Assembly (NCBI GenBank): GCA_020086605.1
Contig: JACBWW010000004.1
Coordinates: forward strand, 37,490,618 to 37,554,617
Direction: 5' to 3'
DNA from: Lanius collurio
Taxonomy: Eukaryota; Chordata; Aves; Passeriformes; Laniidae
DNA length: 64,000 bases
In this document: in pieces, positions 25,831 through 35,238 of the stretch
Layout: each line of letters starts with the position of its first letter
Numbering within the stretch: the stretch's first letter is position 1
Translations under genes and position numbers: made by a program
The notes under the pieces: model-generated
Seen by the model: the letters and a program-made list of their open reading frames with translations, nothing else
Database searches by the model: none
Told to the model about the DNA's origin: nothing

Positions 25831-27647
25831 GGCAGGAAGGGGATGATGATCGTTGATGCCTTCCAGCAGAACTAGAGAGAAGGTAAGAGTACCCAGCAGC
25901 CAGGGCAGAAATCCAGCAGCTGTCAAGAGAAGGGAAGAGGCAGAATTAGGAAAGGAAAATGAATGGGAACTAAATGGAGGTCAAGACTACTGCAGTGAGT
26001 ATGCAGAGGCTTCATTAGAAAGCTTTATGCAGACAGTTTTATTTGAGTCCAACTAAAGAAGCTAGTAAATAAAGGACAAAACTGACACAGGTGGAAATTG
26101 TAAAGGAGGTATTCAACCATTTTAGTGCTCACAGGAATAGGAGTAACTACATTGGTGTTTTTATTGTTTCTAAACATAAGAAAAACAAGGAGAGACACAG
26201 ATGGAGACACACATACAGGCAAAGGTTAAAACGTGCTGTCAGTTTAACTATATTTGTATGCTATTGTTTCCAGCCTGAGAAGAAGCTATAGACCCTTAAT
26301 GTCCAGTTCAGAGGCTTATATTGGAACAAACATACAAAAGAACTTTTTTTCTTGCAATGAAATCAGTCCTCAAATTCTTAATGCTTAATTTTTCAGTTCT
26401 GAACTATAATTTCTTCAGTGTTTCCTGCATGATTCTTTTTTATGTCTCATATACATTGTTACGGACTTCAGATAATATCTGTTTATCCAACTTATTTAAC
26501 TACTAAAAGAGCCAAAGTTTGATAAAACATGTTAATTACATTCTCTTTCAAAATCATCTCCAATAGCTACTGTCTATTTAATTGTAGCAAATCTAAACCA
26601 ATTTAGGAAGGGAGTTTTCTTCAGTCTTTAATACTCAAATAGCCACCACAAGCACATCATGAATGTAAATACTCTAGTGGCTTCATGAGATGTTGGATAA
26701 AAACTTTAATTTCTTTACTATGATATGTAATTTCTGTTAAAAGTTTATATGCATACTAACTTCTGGCGCATTTTTTAATAAAAGAATTTTGTGATATTTG
26801 ACTACTTGCTAAGGGAATACTGCCAATAGGAATGTAAAATACTATGGTTCAAGTCTTTACATGTTAAACCAATACATTTTATGGCATATGTTATTCTTAT
26901 TAATTTTGAAAGGATATGTCTACAAACAAGTTAATGCTTTTCAAGAAGAAGCCCTCATTTATCGTGAACCCTTATATCTAAGATGCAAGTACATACACTT
27001 TCAACAAAGTCTGAAAATACCTAAATATTACAGGATTGACTATGAGCAGTGTAAGATTGCTATTTCTTCTGAAGTTCTCAGTATATTCATAAAGCTTACA
27101 TTAGGGCCTAAACTAATTGGATTTCCCCCCTTTTTCAATCATCTTTAAAAAGCCATGCCAAATTCTCATTTCAGGCTACTATAATTTACTAACTTTATAA
27201 TCTAGTGGGATAAATGAGAAAGGACGTGATTCCTGTGATCTATGGTAGTTTAAACTGTTCAGGAGAAAACGAGGTCTCTGGAATCATTAAATCAAAACTG
27301 ATTTTAGCTGCTAGAAGAATCATTTTATATGTCCTTATGAGGTAGAGCAGAATTGGGATCTTTCCTAATGAGGAGATGCAAATGTGTGGGTATTTGCAAC
27401 ATATAGAAATTGTGATTTTCCAACTGATAGATGACTCTCAATAAAACCTGTTTGAAATATTGATTGATTATGCCTAACGTTAGTTAAGGAGGAATGGGGT
27501 TTGGACAGTGGAGATAATTTGAAGATACTATAATAAAAAATGCTGCTTACTAGGTCTTCTAAACAAATGAGAATATCTAAAATATCAGTATTTCCCAAGA
27601 CAGAAGAATGATTTTATTGGTAGAAAATATAAATAGCAAATCAAAGT
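25831..27647. other. Noncoding spacer between two LTRs
   Basis: About 1.8 kb separates the two LTRs. It has no retroviral internal coding region, primer binding site or polypurine tract that I can recognise, and the LTRs are of different type and orientation, so they are independent insertions. Open frames stay below 100 codons (95 codons at 26861-27148, plus) and lack domains. Confidence 0.6.
27643..27647 (+). repeat. Left target-site duplication of solo LTR (AAAGT)
   Basis: The five bases AAAGT immediately precede the LTR's first TG and recur directly after its terminal CA at 28216-28220. This matches the staggered-cut duplication left by retroviral integrase. Five bases is usual for ERVL-like elements; ERVK more often gives six and gamma-type four. 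Confidence 0.75.
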
Positions 27648-27980
27648 TGGTATAAATGAAATTGATGTTCTGGGGTGTTGTTAATTAATATCGGGGTTAA
27701 TGAACTGTAATTAAGAAGTTGGGGTCTTTCTAGTTTGTGCAGTTTTGATGTTTTGGTGTAAGCCCTAGGTGGGAGTGTAAATAGGGAACGTGCAATGAGC
27801 TGGTGGAAAGAGGAGGAGCTGTCTAGAATGTTCTGCAAGGTGACATCATGTGTGTGAGATCAATGTTTTAACACATAATTGGATAAGAGATGGACCAACC
27901 ACTCGACGCCCCTAAGATGGGCTCAACCACGAGCCAACTGGACCCCTAGATCCGAGCCACTGAGGGAGGAACTGGTTGGA

Positions 27981-28010
27981 CCAATCATGGACTGGCAAAA
28001 GGTGTAAAGA
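27981..28010 (+). promoter_or_regulatory. Putative LTR core promoter (CCAAT plus TATA-like)
   Basis: CCAAT at 27981-27985 is followed about 17 bases later by a TATA-like GTGTAAAGA at 28002-28010. The pair lies upstream of the AATAAA within the LTR, where a U3 promoter would be expected. Transcription would start near 28030-28040 if it is active. No direct evidence of activity can be seen in the sequence. Confidence 0.3.
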
Positions 28011-28159
28011 CTGTGCCGGGCACCGCCCCAGGTCCTCCCAAGGAGCTCGGGTATCCGAGGGAGCTCCCAGTGGGTTACACTGGTTCTTCTGGGGGGGACT
28101 CCAGCTTGTCGTGTGGGGCCTGGGCTACTCCCAGCTTCCCGCTCTCAGTGGCTCTCTTT

Positions 28160-28165
28160 AATAAA
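28160..28165 (+). terminator. LTR polyadenylation signal AATAAA
   Basis: A canonical AATAAA lies in the 3' part of the LTR, followed by a T-rich stretch before the LTR end. This is the usual arrangement for an R/U5 cleavage site and supports the plus-strand orientation of the LTR. Confidence 0.6.
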
Positions 28166-28215
28166 CAAGCTGACTTTTATCTTTTAATTAAAAAGTCTCC
28201 TCCTTGTTTATAACA

Positions 28216-28220
28216 AAAGT
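28216..28220 (+). repeat. Right target-site duplication of solo LTR (AAAGT)
   Basis: Matches the five bases 27643-27647 on the other side of the LTR and fixes its right boundary at the CA of 28214-28215. Confidence 0.75.
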
Positions 28221-31200
28221 CAAACATTTTCATTATTGCGGGCTAGAATAGTGGGGATGTATGGCATAAATGATCTCAACTGGCAGAGCCAGCTTGAACA
28301 GTCTTACTATCATATACTAACATGTATAATTACAAATGTGAAACTAAAATGCATTTAACATATTGCACAGACTGAACCAATTTTTATAATGCTTCAGAAT
28401 ACAAAATCATAGCATGCTGATAAGAAACAATACCATCTGGAAACTGGAATATATTTATATGTAGATGAAATAGTTACTGGATATATCTCAATCTCTCTTT
28501 TAGGTCCCTGCATGATGATATAATGTTTCATATAGTCTTTGTGAGATTTTTGGGTATTGTAATATATATATGTCTGTGTGTTTATGAATATGGGCATATC
28601 AAGATACATGAAGTCTTTTTGGCACATACATAGAAAATTACTGAAATTTTTTCTACAAAAGTTAATCTTACAGAGTATTTATGTCTGATTGATCTACTTT
28701 GGTGAAGGAGAATTTAGTTTTAAGGAGAATGAATGCTGCACTTTCACTACATTGCTTTGAAAATCCTTTTCAATTTCATTCAGGCAAGAAGAATACAATT
28801 CCTGACAAGGTTTTTAAAGATGGTTCACATAGAAATTTCAGTTTACTTACATCCTGGTGAAAATTTCGGAGGACATATCCAAGTTTTTGCCTTAATCTGG
28901 GGTATTGTGCACTTTAAGTCTTACAGCATATAGCACGTCATACATTGCAGAAAATTCCATAAGCCGCACCAGGGGGTACAACAAGGGATAAGCCATTAAA
29001 ACCTAGAGAACCCCCAATGTATAAAATTGTTGGTGTTGTACTTTATATTTGTTTCATATTTCTACTTTGTGCTGCTTATAGATGTGGTGTAGCTCAAGGG
29101 AATCTACATCTCCCTCAGAAACATGAAGTAACACTGCAACATTTTTAAGTACAAATTAGTGTTTGTCAATTAGTGTTGCTTTTGTGTTGGTCTTAAAGAG
29201 GAAATATAGTCATAAGCTGTCTTTCATTTTCTGTCACTGGCCTGATTAGTCTTATGCCCCTATAGGAAAGTGTATTAACTAAAGCAGAAGGAGAGCATCT
29301 TGCATAGTTTGGTGGTTAGAGCACCTGCAAACAAAATATGTGAGCCAGGTGCTGTTTGGCCTAAGAAAAGACTGAAACCCATTGTTCCAATCCTTGGATG
29401 AGTATACCACACATAAAGGAATGTAATTTCCAGCACACTCGATCAGCAGTATCGTGAGCAGTGTCCTGACAGCTACTGTGCATCCTGTGAATGTGTGTTA
29501 GTGTTGCACAGAGCAGCAGACTTGCACCCTCCCAGGGTGTCCTGATTTTCCCAGCTGTTCAATAGCTCTGAAATGCAAGCCTTTACTTTTGTGTTTAGCA
29601 AAGATTGAGAATTCCAGCTTAGAGCAACTATTTATTTCCAAATTGTAACTGAGGACTGACTTGTATACAATTTTATAGAAATCCACATGCATTGCAAATT
29701 TAAATAGGTGTTTGATCTTTACTAGGCTTCCAGAATGTAGCTTGTCAACAAGTTCATCCTCCCATACATCTTGTGTGGTAGGTTTGTTAGCTAGTAGATA
29801 TAATTTTTATCCTCTCTTATAAGTAGAGAAACTGACAGGAGAAAATGAAGTCATTGTTGTCTTTATTTTTGGGGATGCCCTGACAACAGAAAGCATACTA
29901 AGTTTATATAAGAATACTGGATGCACAGCTTATGAAAGAATGAGCCTACCTGAAAATTGTCAAGAGCTACCCACTTTCAATCATTCCTTCTTTCTTAAGT
30001 ATGTAAAAATGACAGATAAAAAATCCTTCCTACACAGTATTAAAGGGCAATATGGTACTAAAAAAAAATAAGACAAAATTTATTCTGTTTTGTCATTTTT
30101 GCTTTAACCAGTATAGTTCCTGAAGGACAGAATAATTACACCCATAAGACTTGCAGAGAATAGAAGTGCTGGAAATGTGCTGTAGTGGAATCAAATCAAT
30201 AACTCTGTGACTACTTTGAGCTCATTTTAAATATTACTCTCCGCTCTCCTTAGATTTGAGCTATTGATTTAGAAATTTCTGTCAAGACTTCTTTTCTGCA
30301 TAATTATATCCTACACTTGTTTCTGTGGTTTGCTTGCTTGTTTTTTTTATAATGAAACTAGAAAATAGGACTCTTGGATGAATACATAATTGAATATGAA
30401 AAAGCTTAATTTTGATGTTCATCTTTCCCACTTTTTCCAGGTAATTCTTGTTTTCATAAACATGAATGTAATTTGGAAGTCTATGTGAGGTATCATCAAT
30501 TAACTCTAGTCTTTTCAAATAAGAGCAGATGAGGTACAGATATCTTTGCTTAAATGAAGAACTTAATATAAATATTTGCAGTAGAACATCAACCAAACAT
30601 TTTCTTAAAGATTTTCTTTCTATTTTATCTAGAGGATTGTATTGAAATGTAAGCAGAAATGGGTGATCAATTGTACTAACTTGAGGCTCATTCTCTGAGG
30701 TGCTGAGTATCCTTCATTTTCATGGAAGGAAGCTGAGACAGCTTAGCATTTCACAGACATTTGCACTGAGTGTTTAGATAAATACCTTTCTTAAGAAACA
30801 GATATATTTGCAGAATTTTATCTTTACCAGAGATTAACTCAGCCATAGAGATACAGCTTAAAATCTGCAAAAATTTAGTTAAATCTGCTGAAAGCATTAA
30901 AACGTACATTGGGATTTACATTCCCCACCCCTTTGCCCCCTGCCCCTGACTTTCCTTGGACTATGGAACAGCACAATTTTCTTCTATGGCTAAATGTTCC
31001 TATTAAGTGCCTAAAGTCCATTGAGGGATAGGAAATTATGTGGTTTTCATTTATTCAGAATAAATTCCAATCTACCAAATATTAAATCTAAAAAAAATAA
31101 GAGAAACATAAACATTACCTAAATACTAATATGAACACATTTCGATGGTATATACGTCCATTACTGATTACTATTGGACTAAAACATGGACAGTGCATGA

Positions 31201-31468
31201 CCTATGAATGCAAAGAGAGTAGTTTTGTGATGGGAGTTGTATTTTTCTAGGTTTGTGTGGGGAGATTTGAAACCCAAGACTGTCATTTGCTGTGGCTTTC
31301 ATTGTTACAATATTTCATTGCTACACACCAAAAACCTAGTGGAAGCTATGGTAAAAAAAAATTATCTTTTCAGGGTGTTTCTCTCTCTCTGTGAATACAG
31401 CATTAGTTTCTGTGTCTTGAAGTCCTACACAGTCACAGCATGGATTCTCTGAATGAGGGAGAAAAACA
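28221..31468. other. Unique AT-rich noncoding DNA, no gene recognised
   Basis: No host gene is visible. The longest open frame is 104 codons (30282-30596, minus), Lys/Ile/Tyr-rich and without a domain. A degraded tRNA-like block at 29305-29393 is listed separately. A run near 28960-28995 (AAGCCGCACCAGGGGGTAC then AACAAGGGATAAGCC) is unusually GC-rich for the region but unidentified. Confidence 0.55.
29305..29393 (+). repeat. Possible ancient tRNA-derived SINE head
   Basis: TAGTTTGGTGG at 29305-29315, continuing GTTAGAGCACC, resembles a tRNA internal promoter A box. TGTTCCAATCC at 29383-29393 matches the B-box pattern GGTTCRANNCC at about 9 of 11 positions. The start-to-start spacing of 78 bases is longer than in a compact tRNA, and no cloverleaf can be drawn confidently, so a functional tRNA gene is unlikely. 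A decayed tRNA-derived SINE of reptile/bird type is the best reading; coincidence is possible. Confidence 0.3.
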
Positions 31469-31985
31469 TGGAATCATCTAGGTTGAAAAAGAACCATAAG
31501 ATCAAGTCCAAGTGTAAACCATGTCATTAAGCACCATGTCTATGTGTCTTTTAAGTTCCTCCAGGGATGGTGACTCAACCACTTCCCTGGGAAACCTATT
31601 CCAATGCTTAACAATCCTTTTGGTGAAGAATTCTTTCCTAATATCCAGTTTAAACTTTCTCTGGCTCAGCTTGAGGCTGTTTTGTTTTGTACTATCACTT
31701 GTTGGGAAAAGAGACCTCCTCTCTAGAACCTCCAAAACATCCACAGCCTTCCTCTCATCCACTGAGCAGGTCACCTTGTCACAGAAGGAGACCGGGTTGG
31801 TCAAGCAGGACCTGCCTTGCCTAGACCCATCCTGGCTGGGCCTGACCCCCTGGCTGTCCTGCAAATGCCACGGATTTGCATGCATTCAGGATGATCTGCT
31901 CCATGATCCTTCTCTGCACCAAAGGCAGACTGACAGACCTATAGTTCCCCAGATCTCCCTTCTGGCCCTTCTTGTAGGTGAACAT
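31469..31985 (-). mobile_element. CR1 LINE fragment with collapsed reverse transcriptase
   Basis: On the minus strand this is a 5'-truncated CR1 element. The upstream end (31880-31985) encodes the start of the reverse-transcriptase domain (YKKGQKGDLGNYRSVSL then MEQIIL). The middle continues in another frame, and the low-coordinate end covers the close of ORF2 and a CR1 tail beginning near 31469. Most of the RT domain, including the catalytic palm with its aspartate pair, is absent: the segment ending KAVDV is joined directly to the C-terminal segment. A frameshift separates the first coding piece from the next around 31880. The element cannot be active. The 156-codon plus-strand frame (31521-31991) is antisense to it. 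Confidence 0.92.
31502..31885 (-). pseudogene. CR1 ORF2 remnant, internally deleted but still open
   Basis: A 127-codon frame is free of stops. Residues 1-49 correspond to the N-terminal part of the CR1 reverse transcriptase (SQGVRPSQDGSRQGRSCLTN, then DKVT...VDERKAVDV). Residues from about 62 onward correspond to the extreme C-terminus (LKLSQRKFKLDIRKEFF, then KHWNRFPREVVESPSLEELK). Several hundred residues between them are gone, including RT fingers, palm and thumb. The deletion preserved the frame. The apparent start Met follows directly after a TGA and comes from the frameshift near 31880; it is not a true start. It has no catalytic core, and expression is not expected. Confidence 0.88.
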
Positions 31986-32203
31986 GAATGATGATAATGA
32001 TCTTTCATATTCTAAAGGCTCTTTTTAAACCTTTGAATCACAAAATGTTCTGCATACTTCACTGACTTTCAAACTATGTACCTGTTCTTTCTGTCCTTGA
32101 GAAACAGCTTTTGTTTTCCACTGCAACCTTCTGGTTTAATTCTTGATGAGTCACTGAATTTTCATGTTTTAGACAATACGTAACAGCGTGTATATATATA
32201 TAT
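31986..32203. other. Noncoding flank leading into gap
   Basis: A short unique stretch ends in a (TG/TA)n microsatellite (about 32188-32203) at the edge of the gap. No coding potential is seen. Confidence 0.6.
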
Positions 32204-32603
32204 NNNNNNNNNNNNNNNNNNNNNNNNNNNNNNNNNNNNNNNNNNNNNNNNNNNNNNNNNNNNNNNNNNNNNNNNNNNNNNNNNNNNNNNNNNNNNNNNN
32301 NNNNNNNNNNNNNNNNNNNNNNNNNNNNNNNNNNNNNNNNNNNNNNNNNNNNNNNNNNNNNNNNNNNNNNNNNNNNNNNNNNNNNNNNNNNNNNNNNNNN
32401 NNNNNNNNNNNNNNNNNNNNNNNNNNNNNNNNNNNNNNNNNNNNNNNNNNNNNNNNNNNNNNNNNNNNNNNNNNNNNNNNNNNNNNNNNNNNNNNNNNNN
32501 NNNNNNNNNNNNNNNNNNNNNNNNNNNNNNNNNNNNNNNNNNNNNNNNNNNNNNNNNNNNNNNNNNNNNNNNNNNNNNNNNNNNNNNNNNNNNNNNNNNN
32601 NNN
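32204..32603. other. Assembly gap (400 Ns)
   Basis: An N run starts inside a GTGTATATATATAT microsatellite. The size is a round number, so it may be a default or estimated gap length. Open frames spanning it are artefacts. Confidence 0.98.
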
Positions 32604-35086
32604 CTGCAGATGTTAAAAAGGTGATGCATCGCATAATTGTGGAGTTTGCTATGCTAGTATTACCAACATGCAGGCAGTAGATACATGTTTATATCCTAAA
32701 ACATGGTAAAGTGTATTATTAAGTTTAGGTGGACAACTGAAATCTAAATCGAAATAAGAATGTTTTAGCACTATGTAAATTTAATTGGATGGAATTGTAC
32801 CAAAGGGTCATAGATGTTTATGCAATCTTGTTACTGTTTAATGCAGAAAATGAGGTCAAAGTTCAAGCAAAACAAGGAGGAAAACAGAATTCCTGATCTT
32901 ATGGTATGCTAATAAACCCTAGATGGAAGCTCTGAACTGAAAAACAGACTAAATTTAGGCTCACTGCCTTTTTTTCAGAAATGACTGCTGCATGGTTTGT
33001 TTAGGTCCTTTTTATTCTTTGGTTGTTCTCCCCTCAGGAAAGGAACTCACTGAGAAAAGGAAACATACCAGGAGGCAGAGTGGAAAGGACAAGAAGACTT
33101 CTATCCCATGTGTGTCAAATTGCATTCATCACAGGTCGTGATTGAACACCAGCTGCCCTCACTCCAGTCCAAACAGGCTGAAAAGCTCCCCCTTATTTAA
33201 GACACATTACTAATTTAATTCATTTGCTGTGTGAATAAAGTGAAGACTGAATCCACTGAGTACATCTTTGCAGAGCAATAGTATAACTGCTGAGAATATA
33301 GCACAACTTTGAAAGTAGTAAGTTTTTCTTTACTGTCAAGCTAAACTAAAGAAACACAGTACCAAAACAATGTTAATCTCCTCGCTTTGAAAGAGTTAAA
33401 TCTGCGCTCAGTTATTAAAAACATTGTACCGAACTTTAGAATTTAATATTTATATATATATATACATATATGTATATATATGTACAACTAACAAAACAGA
33501 GAAAGGATTCTTAAAAACCAGAGCATTAAAAACCAAAAGTAGTTATCATTTTCTTCAAAATGAAGATAATAATGTTTTTAGTTGGGGGAAAAAAACTATC
33601 AGAAACGAAGAAGTACCTTACAAACAATAATGCAAATCAGTTCATTCTCATATGAACTCAGTGCCTTACCAAAAGCACCTGGAAAACTTTATTGATGGTG
33701 AGGACTTTGTGCAGGGGACTTGGCTGTATTGCAGTGCTGATCTGTTCTCAGCTGCAAGTGAGACTTCAGAGTGCAGCCTTGCAACTTCTGGTGGAGTTGG
33801 AAAAAGCTGTGAGTTTCTTCTTGCCTAGGTGAGGAATTTGGGGAAAGAAACAAACTTTAAAAGTGTTCTTATAAAATCTGAGTAGCACTGCAATCAGATC
33901 CTGCCACTGACATAATCCTGGAGAACCACAATAAATCAAAGAACTGGGAAGAGGTTAAAGAACTTTTATAAGTTGTCATTTGCCTAAAGGCTGAAAATGC
34001 AATTATCTTAAAAATATTCTGGTGTAGATTGTTGGAATAGGATTATTCAAAAATATTAATTAATAAATATGAGACAATTTAGAAATATAGAATATGTGAT
34101 GGCAAATACAAAGCAGCAAAAAATTATTCCATTTTCATCAGCCATCATCCATTTAGATCTCTTGTTTTCTGTTTTTCTAGCATTTTGGTTCTAGTTGTTA
34201 ATCCAACAATTCTGTGCATTTCCAATATAACATAAATCTATCCTTTAGTAAGGAAAACCATTAATGGTTTGCTTTGGGGAGGGGTTGTGCAGTTTTGATT
34301 TTTTTGGGTTTTTTTAAAATGATTTCTTATTCTAAAAGGAAATTTATTTTGTCTGCAAGCAGTCCTCCTTCAAGTCATGGAAAAATACTTTCAATAGCTG
34401 CTTGTTACAAGTTATGAAAAAGAAATAACCTATTGTCTGTTTATGTAGTTTCAAGTCAGAAATGAAACTGCATTAAAAACATGAATTGCTGTCAAATGTT
34501 TGAAAATTGACAGTGAATCACCGTATGAAGCTGTTAATGGTATTTCTGACTTTAGCAATGACATTGTTTGTATTGCAAGGAGGAAGGAAAACAAATGTTT
34601 TCACCCACCTAAATGTCCAGCTCAAATGTAGTACAACAGAACAAAGCACAGTACATATAAGTATGACTCTCATGGCTGCTTAGCTAACATTCTCAACATT
34701 TTTCATCTAAAAGTTATTTCACAATATGCAAAAAATGTCTTTTAATATAGCTTTAACTAAACCAACCTGGCTGTGCATGAGTTATACTTAATGATATGCT
34801 TGAGCATAAAATGCATTAATTGAAGGCTACTTTTTTAAAAGCAGGATGTAGCAAATTCTTTCTTATTAAATTAGTGTTTAAGATAGTGACACTGAACAAA
34901 GTAAACCAGTCTTTTCTTGTGTTAAATTCATGAACTGAATGATGGACTTCTTTTTATGGACTAAAGAAAAAAGAAAAAACATTTTTTCAGGAACATTTTG
35001 CTTTATTCAGAGATTAAATCTTGATAAAGATTGGATAATGTGAGTTATTTGCATAAAGGACGGTTTAATCAGTTAATGTAACATGT
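32604..35086. other. Unique AT-rich noncoding DNA, no gene recognised
   Basis: No gene or element is recognised apart from a TA-rich microsatellite at 33447-33484. The largest frame (68 codons at 33424-33630) is driven by that microsatellite (its Tyr-Ile repeats) and is not a gene. Confidence 0.55.
33447..33484 (+). repeat. (TA)n microsatellite with CA/GT interruptions
   Basis: About 38 bases of alternating TA, with a few TACATA and TGTATA interruptions. It is probably length-variable between individuals and can form short self-complementary hairpins. Confidence 0.9.
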
Positions 35087-35238
35087 AAATCCCTGGAAGT
35101 GTTCAGGGACAGGTTGGATGAAGCTCTGAGCAACCTGGTCTAGTGAAAGGTGTCCCTGCCCATGGCAAGAGGGTTGGAACTGAATGATCTTTAAAGTCCC
35201 TTCCAACTCAAACCATTCTACAGTTCTATAATTCTTTG
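35087..35238 (+). mobile_element. CR1 LINE 3' end fragment
   Basis: A severely 5'-truncated CR1 3' untranslated end of about 150 bases. It has the typical order: TGTTCAGGGACAGGTTGGATG, then CTGAGCAACCTGGTCTAGTG, a GTCCCTGCCCATGGCA block, GATCTTTAAAGTCCCTTCCA, and a closing ATTCTATGATTCT-like tail decayed to CTACAGTTCTATAATTCTTT. Short 3' ends like this are the most common form of CR1 in birds, because reverse transcription starts at the 3' tail and aborts early. The tail subtype differs from those at 10.3 and 50.2 kb. Confidence 0.92.

Larger units (their letters stand above)
27648..28215 (+). mobile_element. Solo LTR of an endogenous retrovirus, complete ends
   Basis: A 568-base LTR. Its termini are TGGTATAAA at the left and TTTATAACA at the right, an eight-of-nine inverted match that starts with TG and ends with CA, and it is flanked by the 5-base duplication AAAGT. 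The body is more GC- and CpG-rich than its surroundings. A CCAAT motif is at 27981-27985, a TATA-like GTGTAAAGA at 28002-28010, and a polyadenylation signal AATAAA at 28160-28165, about 50 bases before the end. The order fits U3-R-U5 read on the plus strand. No internal viral genes are present, so the element is the remnant of LTR-LTR recombination. The 5-base duplication suggests an ERVL-like class, an inference. Retained duplication and CpGs suggest it is fairly young compared with the LTR at 25.2 kb. Confidence 0.85.

Noticed and set aside
25831..27647. A single provirus bounded by the two LTRs
   Set aside because: The LTRs differ in sequence and orientation and the interval has no viral genes; the right one has its own target duplication.
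31521..31991. 156-codon plus-strand open frame
   Set aside because: It is antisense to the CR1 reverse-transcriptase remnant, whose minus-strand reading matches a known family.
32074..32634. Open frames of 142-186 codons across the second N gap
   Set aside because: The frames exist only because N codons are not read as stops.
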